This document shows, piece after piece, positions 46,901 to 55,800 of a DNA stretch of 64,000 nucleotides. Position numbers and translations under genes: made by a program. Each line of letters opens with the position of its first letter. The first letter of the stretch is position 1. Below the pieces are notes generated by a model. That model saw only the letters and a program-made list of their open reading frames with translations. It had not been told where the DNA came from and ran no database searches. Source of the DNA: Halichoerus grypus (lineage: Eukaryota; Chordata; Mammalia; Carnivora; Phocidae); contig NC_135718.1 of assembly GCF_964656455.1 (NCBI RefSeq), forward strand, positions 129,749,966 through 129,813,965, given 5' to 3'.

Positions 46901-49900
46901 AACAACAATTCTCACCGGTGGCCATTTCATCGAGCAGGAACCCAGGAGAGCCTGGCAGAGAAGGAGCTCCAGCTCCTGGTCATGATCCACCAACTGTCCA
47001 CGCTGCGGGACCAGCTCCTGACGGCGCACTCGGAGCAGAAGAACATGGCTGCCATGCTGTTCGAGAAGCAGCAGCAGCAGATGGAGCTGGCCCGGCAGCA
47101 GCAGGAGCAGGTAGGTCCCGCTGGGTGTCCGGCTGCCTTGCTAGGGGAGAGGGGGTCTATCGGGGCCTGGAGGGGAGCACTGTGGGGGCAGACCTGGTAG
47201 TGCAGGCCGAGCGAGGCTGGGGGGGGGCAGGCCTGGGAGGGGCCGTGGGCAGGGGCCCCAGGCTGGCTGTGACTCGGCCCTGTGGGGGGCCAGGGGTTGG
47301 AAGGGGCCTGTGGGGCTCTGCGAGGGAGCACCCGCCTCACCTCCCGCTCACCTCCCGCCTCACCTCCCGCGGCGGCCTCAGAGGAGAGTGAGCTCCCTGC
47401 AAAGGGAGAACGCACTCTGAAGGTGGATTGTCCTGGTGCTTGCCCCGCCCAGGGCACGGAGGGCACGGCGCGGCAGGCCCCGGGCTGGGGCTAATGTCCG
47501 TGACCCCCCCCGCCCGCTCTTTCCTGCTGCCAGATCGCCAAACAGCAGCAGCAGCTGATTCAGCAGCAACATAAGATCAACCTCCTCCAGCAGCAGATCC
47601 AGGTAAAGAGGGGGGTGGCCAGAGGCGCAGCGGGTGACGCCAGGGACGGAGGGACGGGGTGCAGATTAAGCAGAATCACTCGGGCATGGCCCCGAGGAGG
47701 GGGCTCATTTCCACTCTGGCCCCGTGCCCCCGTCGTCTTCCTCTGTTTTAAGGGAGGGGCCAGAGTACCTTCATCCCCAACTGGGGCCGAGCTGAGGGCA
47801 GGTAGCGGGAGGTGATGTGGGGTCTGGTGGAGCCTTTCGAAGACTGGTCCTGTACTGGTCTGCATGCCTCCCGTGTCTGGGTCCCCATGCCGTGTCCTGG
47901 GCTGAGCTGTGTGGGCCCCCAGGGACTCACACAGGGTTTCTTTGCTCTCAGCAGGTCAACATGCCTTATGTCATGATCCCGGCCTTTCCCCCGAGCCACC
48001 AGCCTCTACCTGTCGCCCCCGATTCCCAGCTGGCCTTGCCCATTCAGCCCATCCCCTGCAAACCAGGTGAGTGGGGGTGGGGGTGCAGCCATTAGCAGAG
48101 GCTGTCCTAAGGTCCCGGAAGGAGCCCCGGAGCGTGCTCATGCATTCCTTTACCATGTGGCCTTCCTGGGCCTCGCTTTTGGATCTGTCCAGTGGAAGAA
48201 GAATCCCTTCTTTCTCAACTTCACTGGGAGAATGAACAGCAATAGCACTTGAACACCATGAAGTACTTGGCAGATGTAAGCGGATGTGGCCGATTTAGAT
48301 GCAGTGTCCCCAGCTCTGGTCCCTTTACTGGACCGGAATAGTAACATCTTGGACATTCACTGAGGTGTCTACATTTCCCAGACTCTCACTCTCGTCTCTA
48401 CCCCAACCGTGCCCCTTCTGCCCCGCCCCCGAAATTCAGCGAACACAGACTGAGCACCAACCACCTGTCAGACGCTGTGTTGTCAGGTGGCCACGGGGTG
48501 GGGGAAGGGTGATGATAAAAATGGACGTTGAGCTCCAGGAATTTACGGTCTCGGCAGGGCGAAAGGATGCCAGTAACTGGGGAATCTGGGAAGGCTTTCT
48601 AAGGAGGTCAGAAATTAGTTGGGGCCCAGGAGGTAGACTTGGGGGGGTGAAGCTGGGAGCTGAGGGTGGAAGGCAGTCTGAGGCAGAGGGCCTGGAGCCT
48701 GCGGCCAGAAGCTGCAGGGGGTTGGAGTTGAGGGGAGCGCATGACTGGGTGGTCGTGGGACAGGCCGGCGAGGGAATTTATTTTGTAGAATGCAGTCAGG
48801 CTTGAACGACTGAACGGAGGGTGTGTTGTCATACGGACTGGGTGATGGGGAACAGAGAGGGACGGGGTACCAGCTGGAGCGGGGACCAGTGGGGGGCTGC
48901 TGAGGGGCTTCTGGGGACAGCATGACAGCCTGCACTCGGGCAGAGGTGGTGGGACAGAGGCACAGATGGAATATGTAGGCCGTGATCATGGATTCCTGGT
49001 GAAGGGTCATGGGACAGGGCAGGGATGTTGCCCACAGCTGCCCCAGGAGTGGGGACAGCTTTTAGGTCGAGCCCCTCTGGTCCACCGTCCCTGTTCCGTG
49101 TGCGAGAGCAGGCAGGTGAGTTCCTGTGGGCCTGCCACCAAGGCCTGTGGGCTATGGGCACAGTTCGTGGGTCACGGACTCTGCTCCTGCCTCATTCTAC
49201 ACCAGGCACTCTGGGTGGGGGGACACAAAGGACTGAAAAAGTTAGGCCCTGCCTTCCAGGAATTTTCCACCTGGGGAGGTAGGGAGACTAGGAAGGGGGA
49301 GCAGGCCAGCAGCACAAACCCACTGCAGCTCTGGGTGAACAGAGCTGCTGGAGTGAGGAGGGCAGGGCCTGGTGGGGGCGTTGGGGTGCATCTGAGCCCG
49401 TGCCTTCTGGACAGAGGAGGTAGGAAACAAGCTGTGGAAGACCTCAGCTGGCCAGACTGCCACCCGCTTTGTTGGCTCCAGAATCCTAGTAACCAGGGGG
49501 CCCGGAGGCTTCCAGAGGGCCCTTCCCCAAGCTGAGTGCATCACGCCTCTCCTTAGCTCGCAAGCCCTAGATGGTGCCCTGTCGCCTACAGCATGGAGTC
49601 CACAAACTCCCAAGGTTGCCTGTCACGGCCAGTTTCCTTTCCCACGCCTTGGCTCTCACCTCAGTGCTCGCCCTCCGCCTGCCCGCCCATAGCCACTAGC
49701 CCACCTCTTGCCGCTCTCCCCAGGAAGCCTGCTCCGGGCACCCCAGCTGGAACCAGGTTCTCTGGCATGCCACCCATGCAGGCTGTATCCCTACCGGCCA
49801 TGTGGTTAGTGACTTGTGTCCGCGCTTAGCTCTCCACCTCAACGGCTGGCTCCGTGATGCTGGGCTGGGTTGGGGGCGAGCGAGGTGGGCCCGGTAGGAT

Positions 49901-52900
49901 GGAGAATGGTGAAGTTGGGTGCCACGTAAAGGGGAAAGCATGGGCTATGGAGTCTCGAGGACCTGGGTTCACAGGTCCTTGTTCCCATTTCTGAGCTATG
50001 TGGGCAACCCATTTTTCATCTGCTTAGTCTCCGCTACTCTGCAAAACGGGGTGACGTACCGAGCACCTGTTGTATGCCACTCACTAGGGATTACTGTGAG
50101 CTACTGCAGGAGACAGGCTAACACGCGGGGAGCGGCTTTCAGACCTGCACGTAGTAGGTACGGAACACAAGTATCCGTAGAGTGAGCAGAGGTGTACCTG
50201 GCCTTGGGTCACCATTGTGTTGGAACCCGAGGCTCCGGGGGTTGGAAAGGGCAGGAAAAAGGTGAAGATGCGGACCAGCGGGCAGGGCAGCGGGGGATGA
50301 GGGCATGGGAAGCCTTGGCACTCTGGGGCTGGGGAAAGCCGTGGCTGGAAGCCAACTGGGCCGGCTTCGAGCTTCTGTCCCCTTGGTGCTGCTGGGACCT
50401 CGTCAAGCAGGCCGTCTGCTGTTCTGTGCTCATCCAGGACTTTTCTCCTTGCCGCCTTTTCCGTAGTGGAGTACCCCCTGCCGCTGCTGCACAGTCCCCC
50501 TGCCCCCGTGGTGAAGAGGCCCGGGGCCGTGGCTGCCCACCACCCCCTGCAGGTACTGCCCCACCCCTCGCCTGGGATGGCTGGGGCTGCCTGCCTAGCG
50601 GGTGGTGGGGCCCTCCGTCCTTGTTCACCTGTTCCTGCGTCTCCTTGTCTGTTCCCGGTATGCCTGTCTTTCTCGCTGTTACCACGTGTCCCCTCTGTCC
50701 CCCCGTGGGGGGGGCTCTCCTTTGGTGTCTCTCAGCCTCTGATCTCTGGGTCTCCCTCAGGAGCCCTCCCAGCCTCTGAACCTCACGGCCAAGCCCAAGG
50801 CCCCCGAGCTGCCCAATGCCTCCAGTTCCCCCAGCCTGAAGATGAACAACTGTGGACCCCGCCCCCCCAGCCATGGGGCCCCCACGCGGGACCTGCAGGC
50901 CAGCCCGCCCAGCCTGCCACTGGGTAAGCTTCCTGCCAGGAGGGCATCTTATGACCCTGGGCATGTCCTTCCCTTCTGTGGGTTACAGGTTTCTGGAAAA
51001 CAAGGATTAGACCTGCTGTCTTTGGCCTCTTTGTTTCCACACTTAGTGCCTCAGAAGCTCCCTTATCTCCTGGTCCCCCCCAGATCTGACTGGGCACCCC
51101 CACGTCAGGGATCCAGGCCACGGAGTCGCACAATTTCAGGGAGTGCAAGTCTGCGTTCTAGTCTGTTGGCACATGGGGAAACAGCCAGTGTAAACAGCGC
51201 CCCCTTGGGGATGTGCAGTGCAGAGGGGCAAGAGGGGATGCCAACCCCGGTGAACAGGGTTACCCCTCTCTACGAACCCTCAGCCTCCCCGCTTCTCCCA
51301 TAGGCTTCCTTGGTGAAGGGGACGCTGTCACCAAAGCCATTCAGGATGCTCGACAGCTGCTGCATGGCCACAGTGGGGCGTTAGAGAGCTCCCCCAACGC
51401 TCCCTTCCGCAAGGTATGGGCCCCCCACTCCCCTGCACCGGGGCGCAGGGAACCGACAACAGATGGTGGCTGGGGTGGAAGACTCAAGTCTGAGGCCACC
51501 AGAGGGAGGGGTGGAGGGAGGGCAGTGGGGTGATGCAGAGAGGCCAATGTAGATTTCCTCTGTCAACCCCAGGACCTCATCAGCCTGGACACGTCCCCGG
51601 CCAAGGAGCGGCTGGAGGAGAGTTGCGTGCACCCCCTCGAAGAAGCCATGTTGGGCTGCGACATGGATGGTAGGACCCCGGGCTGGTGGGCAGGAGGGCC
51701 CGCCTCTGCTTCCCACGGGGGCCAGGGTGGGTCAGGTCGTGTCTCTCCCTGATGCCTTTTCTCCCATAGTCTGTCTCTGGAATCCCCTCGTGTGTCTGTC
51801 CCTTGTCAGTCCCCGGCTGGGCCTCTGCGGAGGTCTTGCTGCTGGTGTCCAATGGCGGCTGTGGGAGCCCCGCCATCGCCCCCTAGTGATCAAGTAGGAG
51901 ATGACTGCCAGCCGCGGAGGCCTCGCCTTCCTTACCCCAGGGGAGCCGCTCCGCCTGGCTGACTCCACCCCTGTCCCCCAGGCTCCCGCCACTTTCCTGA
52001 GTCCCGCAGCAGCAGCCACATCAAGAGGCCCATGAATGCCTTCATGGTGTGGGCCAAGGACGAGCGACGGAAGATCCTCCAAGCCTTCCCGGACATGCAC
52101 AACTCGAGCATCAGCAAGATCCTGGGTAAGGGCCAGTGGTGGGGTGTCTGGGAGCTCTCAGGGCTCCAGGAGACAGCTGTCAGGATGATGACCTTCAGAG
52201 GAGTCTGGGGTACAGGGGTCAGGCCGGACGTGCGGAGGCTGGGTCCTGGGGTTTTGTATCATCATAGGGCTCTTTGGTTAGCACCTGCACCTAAGAACTC
52301 AGGCGTGCGTGCGTGCGTTCTTTAGCCCCTGATCTCTGCCTAACCTATTTTGCTGTTGGTCCAGACCCTTGGAACTCTGGCTCTGGCAAGAAAGAGGAAG
52401 GACTGGTGTTCTCGGGCTATCCTTAGAAAGGTTTTATATATATATAAAATATATATATATATTTTATATATATATAAAAAATAATTTTTTATATATCATT
52501 TTTAAATAAGTGTTAATTTAATCTCTACACCCAACATGGGGCTCAGACTCATAAATAAGAGTCAGATGCTCTTCCGACTGAGCCAGCCATTGCCCCAGTA
52601 GAAAGGTTTTTTTAAAAAATTCTATGTCCTGACTGGAGGTCGAGGAGGGATGTAGGGCAGGTGGGGCTAGAAGCTGGCAGTGGTCTTCAAGATGGAGGCT
52701 CTCGTCTCTTGTCAACCGAGACAGTTGACAAGGTATTTTGTCTTAAGCAGGAGGCCGGCGGGGCTGTTCTTTTGTTTATGCAAATCATGCAGACCAGAGG
52801 CCTCCCAGAAGTTGCTGGGTAGTCTGGGACGTGGTAGCACGTGCCAGCTTCATTCATTCATTTGCTCAAGGGACCTCCAAGGAGCACCTGTGTTGGGCCA

Positions 52901-54180
52901 GGTCCTTGCTAAATGTTGGCACATAGATCACCTCATGGACTCACCTGGGGACCGAAGTCTTGGGGCCTGCGGGGGGGCTGGGGATGGTGGGCAAAACCCC
53001 ACACTGACCGCCCACCCCGGGGCCTGGGCCAGGCTCCCGCTGGAAGTCCATGACCAACCAGGAGAAGCAGCCGTACTACGAGGAGCAGGCGAGGCTGAGC
53101 CGGCAGCACCTAGAAAAGTACCCCGACTACAAGTATAAGCCCCGGCCCAAGCGCACCTGCATCGTGGAGGGCAAGCGGCTCCGGGTGGGCGAGTACAAAG
53201 CCCTGATGAGGACCCGGCGCCAGGACGCCCGCCAGAGCTACGTGACCCCGTGAGTCGCGCCTCCCTGGGTGGTGGGGACCGTGCACGCGTCCCTGCGCTG
53301 CGCGTGCTGATGCTGTGTGGCGGCCTTCGTCGGGGTCTCCGGGGGTGCTGTCTGGCCTGGAGCGCACGTGTGCGTGGGCATCGTGTGTGTCTCCCGGGGC
53401 CCACCCGTGGGGCTGCAGGGGTGTAGGGTATGGGTTTGTACCTGACTGGGGGGCGCTGGCCACGTGTACCTGGAGGAAAACGTGCCTGTGAGTTACAAAC
53501 TCCATGAAAAACTTCAGGGCTACTAAAAACAAAGGTGCTTCTCATACGGGGGGTGCTGACTTGTCAGAAGCAAGCACCTTCGTGGATTCGTGTAAACGGG
53601 AACCCCCCCCGGGCATTTAAGTCTGTCGCTTCCTAATGCTGAGTCCCACACGTTCCCCTGGGAGTATCTGCGGACCACGCTCCTGGCCCTGAGGCCGCTC
53701 ATGTGTGCTGGGCTGTGGCTGACCGTGAATGTGGCCATCAGAAGGCAGCCGGGGGGTGGGGGGGTGGAGTGTGTGTGTGTGTGTGTCAGAGCCGAAAGCG
53801 TGGTGGTGGGGTGGGAGGGCACAACCCCAAAGCGGGTGGGGGGAGCTTTATGGGGGTGCAAAGTGAGGGTCCTTCTGCAACGCGCCTCTTCTCTGCCCTG
53901 CAGCCCCCAGGCCGGCCACCTGCAGATGAGCTCTCCCGACGTCCTGTACCCTCGGGTGGCAGGCATGCCCCTGGCTCAGCCCCTGGTGGAGCATTACGTG
54001 CCCCGGAGCCTGGACCCCAACATGCCTGTCATCGTCAACACTTGCAGCCTCAGGGAGGAGGGGGAGGCCACGGAAGACAGGCACTCGGTGGCGGAGGGTG
54101 AGCTGTACCGGTACAGCGAGGACGAGGACTCGGAGGGCGACGAGAAGAGCGACGGGGAGCTGGTGGTGCTCACAGACTGA
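43788..54180 (+). CDS. SOX13: SOX13, SoxD transcription factor (13 coding exons)
   Basis: Complete SOX13 coding sequence: exons 43788-43985, 45108-45219, 45515-45601, 46938-47110, 47534-47602, 47952-48066, 50467-50552, 50761-50923, 51304-51413, 51573-51669, 51982-52125, 53033-53249 and 53904-54180. Every intron is GT-AG, the phases agree throughout, and the total is 1848 nt (615 aa plus stop). The protein has an S/E/P-rich N-terminus, a leucine-zipper coiled coil (about 138-172), a glutamine-rich Q-box (about 173-213), a PLNLT motif near 285 resembling CtBP-binding sites, an HMG box at about 417-486 ([16 protein letters not shown], then [15 protein letters not shown]) and an acidic tail ending [10 protein letters not shown]. 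SoxD proteins bind the DNA minor groove as dimers, lack a classical activation domain and tune Wnt/TCF and lineage programmes in the nucleus. Human SOX13 is 622 aa as I recall it; the 7-residue deficit falls at the exon 2/3 junction. No break is seen elsewhere. Confidence 0.97.
45108..45219 (+). CDS. SOX13: SOX13 coding exon 3 (residues 67-104)
   Basis: Acceptor TGTATTGTAG, then GATTGCAGCTCC ([17 protein letters not shown]). No upstream extension is possible because the preceding in-frame codon is TAG. It ends AAAGAAG before the strong donor GTAAGA at 45220. A CAN-SINE begins 14 bases into the intron. Confidence 0.95.
45234..45418 (+). mobile_element. CAN-SINE in SOX13 intron 3, TSD spans splice donor
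   Basis: Full plus-strand copy (GGGGCGCCTGGGTGGCTCAG to AAATAAAATCTTGGGGGG and A-rich tail). The left flank AAAAGAAGGTAAGATTAGTCT and the right flank AAAAGCAGGGTAAGATGTCT (about 45422-45442) are a slightly diverged target-site duplication covering the end of exon 3 and its donor. The element fills more than half of the 295-nt intron 3. Confidence 0.95.
45515..45601 (+). CDS. SOX13: SOX13 coding exon 4 (87 nt, phase 1-1)
   Basis: Acceptor TATCTTCTAG, then TCGTGCCAGCC ([19 protein letters not shown]), ending AAAG before GTGAAG. It encodes the conserved stretch just N-terminal of the coiled coil. Skipping it would preserve the frame. Oppositely oriented SINEs lie on either side. Confidence 0.96.
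45854..46048 (-). mobile_element. CAN-SINE in SOX13 intron 4, antisense
   Basis: Poly(T), AATAAGATTTTATTTATTTATTTGACAGAGCACAAGTAGGC, then body and head. GGATTTGGACTC and GAATTTGGACTC flank it as an imperfect TSD. It is inverted relative to the SINE in intron 3. Confidence 0.95.
46938..47110 (+). CDS. SOX13: SOX13 coding exon 5 (leucine zipper and start of Q-box)
   Basis: Acceptor CATCGAGCAG, then GAACCCAGGAGAGC; it ends CAGCAGGAGCAG before GTAGGT. It encodes [19 protein letters not shown] with regularly spaced hydrophobics and then the [14 protein letters not shown] run, the SoxD dimerisation coiled coil. The acceptor pyrimidine tract is poor (TTCTCACCGGTGGCCATTTCATCGAGCAG). Confidence 0.96.
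47534..47602 (+). CDS. SOX13: SOX13 coding exon 6 (Q-box, 69 nt)
   Basis: Acceptor TTTCCTGCTGCCAG; encodes [20 protein letters not shown] and QIQ; donor GTAAAG. Phase 0-0, so the exon is a frame-neutral cassette carrying most of the glutamine-rich zipper extension. Confidence 0.96.
47952..48066 (+). CDS. SOX13: SOX13 coding exon 7, tandem CAGCAG acceptor
   Basis: The acceptor region reads TTTGCTCTCAGCAGGTCAAC. Splicing after the first CAG includes one extra Gln (QQVNMPYV, the form matching the human protein as I recall it); splicing after the second starts at 47955 without it. Encodes [19 protein letters not shown]. Ends CCAG before GTGAGT. Confidence 0.95.
48067..50466 (+). other. SOX13 intron 7 (2.4 kb)
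   Basis: Longest intron between coding exons. It contains an antisense L2-like stretch (about 48440-48830), an L2-like sense stretch (about 49560-49760) and a possible MIR at about 49930-50180. No exon was recognised. Open frames such as 48299-48805 fall in L2 sequence. Confidence 0.7.
50467..50552 (+). CDS. SOX13: SOX13 coding exon 8
   Basis: Acceptor GCCTTTTCCGTAG; encodes [20 protein letters not shown] and ends HHPLQ at CTGCAG before GTACTG. Pro-rich linker between the Q-box and the PLNLT motif. Confidence 0.95.
50761..50923 (+). CDS. SOX13: SOX13 coding exon 9 (PLNLT motif, Ser/Pro-rich)
   Basis: Acceptor GGGTCTCCCTCAG; encodes [19 protein letters not shown] and a Ser/Pro-rich stretch ending in PPSLPLG. 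Donor GTAAGC. PLNLT resembles the PxDLS-type CtBP-binding motif known in SoxD relatives. The binding is an inference. Confidence 0.96.
51304..51413 (+). CDS. SOX13: SOX13 coding exon 10
   Basis: Acceptor CTTCTCCCATAG; encodes [19 protein letters not shown], a block strongly conserved among SoxD proteins, ending PFRK at AAG before GTATGG. Confidence 0.96.
51573..51669 (+). CDS. SOX13: SOX13 coding exon 11
   Basis: Acceptor TCAACCCCAG; encodes [18 protein letters not shown] and then [14 protein letters not shown]. Donor GTAGGA. Acidic linker just before the HMG-box exons. Confidence 0.95.
51982..52125 (+). CDS. SOX13: SOX13 coding exon 12 (first half of HMG box)
   Basis: Acceptor CTGTCCCCCAG; encodes SRHFPESR, then [18 protein letters not shown] and [17 protein letters not shown]. 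It carries the RPMNAFMVW signature and the minor-groove wedge residues of the HMG fold. Donor GTAAGG. Confidence 0.98.
52431..52497. repeat. AT-rich near-palindromic tract in SOX13 intron 12
   Basis: TATATATA blocks separated by AAAATAT and ATTTTAT, so that each half pairs with the other. It lies in the intron that splits the HMG box, directly upstream of an old SINE. Confidence 0.9.
52500..52597 (-). mobile_element. Old degraded CAN-SINE
   Basis: ATCTCTACACCCAACATGGGGCTCAGACTCA, AGAGTCAGATGCTCTTCCGACTGAGCCAGCC and GCCCC. Old subfamily, shortened, in SOX13 intron 12. Confidence 0.8.
53033..53249 (+). CDS. SOX13: SOX13 coding exon 13 (second half of HMG box)
   Basis: Acceptor GGGCCTGGGCCAG (weak pyrimidine tract); encodes [18 protein letters not shown], then [20 protein letters not shown] with the C-terminal basic nuclear-localisation region, then [19 protein letters not shown]. 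Ends ACCCC before GTGAGT. Confidence 0.98.
53904..54180 (+). CDS. SOX13: SOX13 last coding exon 14
   Basis: Acceptor TCTCTGCCCTGCAG; encodes [18 protein letters not shown], the conserved [19 protein letters not shown] segment and an acidic tail with [11 protein letters not shown], ending VVLTD and TGA at 54178-54180. Confidence 0.98.
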
Positions 54181-55800
54181 TCCGAGCGGGGTGGGCCCGG
54201 CCTCCTCCCGGGGAAGACCCGGCCCCCAGCCCATGGGCGCAGCCAGCCGGCCTGGACTCTGTTGGTACTTGGACTTGGGCCTGCCCGGGAGAGGGGCACA
54301 GCTGTGCACTTGTAGATAGCCTCCTGGGGGGAGATGCCCCCCCACCAGCCCTGCGGCCGCGCCCAGGGAGCTGCTGGCCTCACCGGGCAGGACCTGTAGA
54401 GTGGTCGGGGGCTGAGCGCCTTGGCCCGTGGGGCCCATGGCCAGCAGACACTGTATGACCTTCCCCTCCTGCAGGTCTCCTCACCCCAGGGGTATGGCAG
54501 CTCCAGACCTGTCCCCCTGGGGCCACATGCTTTGTTTCCATTCTTGTCCTGGCTGGACCAGCCCCCATAGGACCAACACCCCCCCATCCCCCCCCCCACT
54601 CCCACTCCCACATCGCTCCTCTATCACAGGATCACTTTGTGCAAAAAGGTCTGGCTGTCCCTCGCTGTCTTGATCTTCTGCCCAGCCTGTCGTGCCTCTG
54701 GCTAAGGAGTATAGATGTGTGCGTGCGCATGTGTGTGTGTGTGCGCGTGCACACGCGTGTTTCCATCTGTTCACTCATGGCGCAAGGTATTTATTGAGCG
54801 CCTGCTCCGTGCCAGGCACCGTTGCTGAGTTCCTGTGGGTGTCTCTTGATACCACTCTTGCTTCTCTGGGGGCCTCTCCGTGCTTCACTGTCCCCAAATT
54901 GCTACCTCTTTGTCAGTCTGGGTGTCTCAGGTTCTGTGTGTCCTTGTGTGTGTTTCTGTCCTCGTTTCTCTGCAGGGCTGTTCTTCTGTCTCCCTTTCTT
55001 GGGGTCTGCGCCTCTGCCCTTTTGACACCGCTGGCCGGTCTGGGTTTCTGTAAGGCCCCTGGTCAGCCCCGGGGCCCACCAGCCGCCCTGACCTCCCCTG
55101 CCTGTCCCTTCACTCCCTCCCTGACTCTCCCCTGCCCGGCCGTTCCCACAGAGCCATTTTTAGCTCCGAGCAACATGGGAATGTGCTCAGCCTCCAAGGG
55201 GCTCTGTCTTCGTGCCCCAGCCCCTGGTCCCAGCCTGAGTGCCGGGAGTTGGGGACAGGAGGATTGATGGTGCCCCCCCTTCCTGACAGTTGACAGAAGC
55301 CCTGGAAAGCCAGGGCTCCTCATGGCAGCTGGTAAGTAGGGAGTGGAAGGGGGGCTCCCCATTCTTGGGTTGGTGAGGATAAGACTCTGCCCCTCTGCCT
55401 GCTCCTTTCCCCTCCCCCACTCACACTGCGGAACTTGCCTCAGCTCCTGCTCACATGGACAAATTATTTCCCTAAGAAAAATCCCACTGGCACCTGACTC
55501 CACAAAGATCCTGAACAGCCCTTGGGTCAGGGTGGGAAGGGAACCCCAAACCCCACAGGGGCAGATGTGGCATCTGTGCCTAACCCCCCCAATCTTCTCC
55601 CCTTCCTCTCCATCCCCCCCCTTCCCTCAAGCCCAACTTCTCTCCAGGCTGTTTCTTTTTTTTATGACTGTAAACATAGATAGTGCTTTATTTTGTTAAT
55701 AATAAGATAATGATGAGTAACTTAACCAGCACCTTTCTCCTGTTTACACTTGGGGAATTTTTTTGTTTTCTGTTGGCATAATAAAGACAGACCATTTCAG
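54181..55800 (+). other. SOX13 3' UTR (about 1.6 kb)
   Basis: Runs from the stop to just past AATAAA at 55780-55785. It contains a (GT/GC)n run at about 54715-54765 and an antisense L2 end (GGTATTTATTGAGCGCCTGC) at 54784. No competing upstream AATAAA was noticed. Confidence 0.8.
55780..55785 (+). promoter_or_regulatory. SOX13 poly(A) signal AATAAA
   Basis: Canonical hexamer in GGCATAATAAAGACAGACC, followed about 30 bases later by a G/GT-rich run (GGGGGTGGGGGGTGG), the usual downstream element. Confidence 0.85.

Noticed and set aside
48299..48805. 168-aa open frame on the plus strand
   Set aside because: Lies in antisense L2-like repeat sequence within SOX13 intron 7.
50209..50964. 251-aa open frame on the minus strand
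   Set aside because: Antisense shadow of SOX13 exons 8 and 9 and their introns.
53701..53903. Upstream extension of the last SOX13 exon as an open frame starting at 53701
   Set aside because: The frame is open by chance through intron 13. The CTGCAG acceptor before 53904 and the phase-2 junction with exon 13 define the real exon start.
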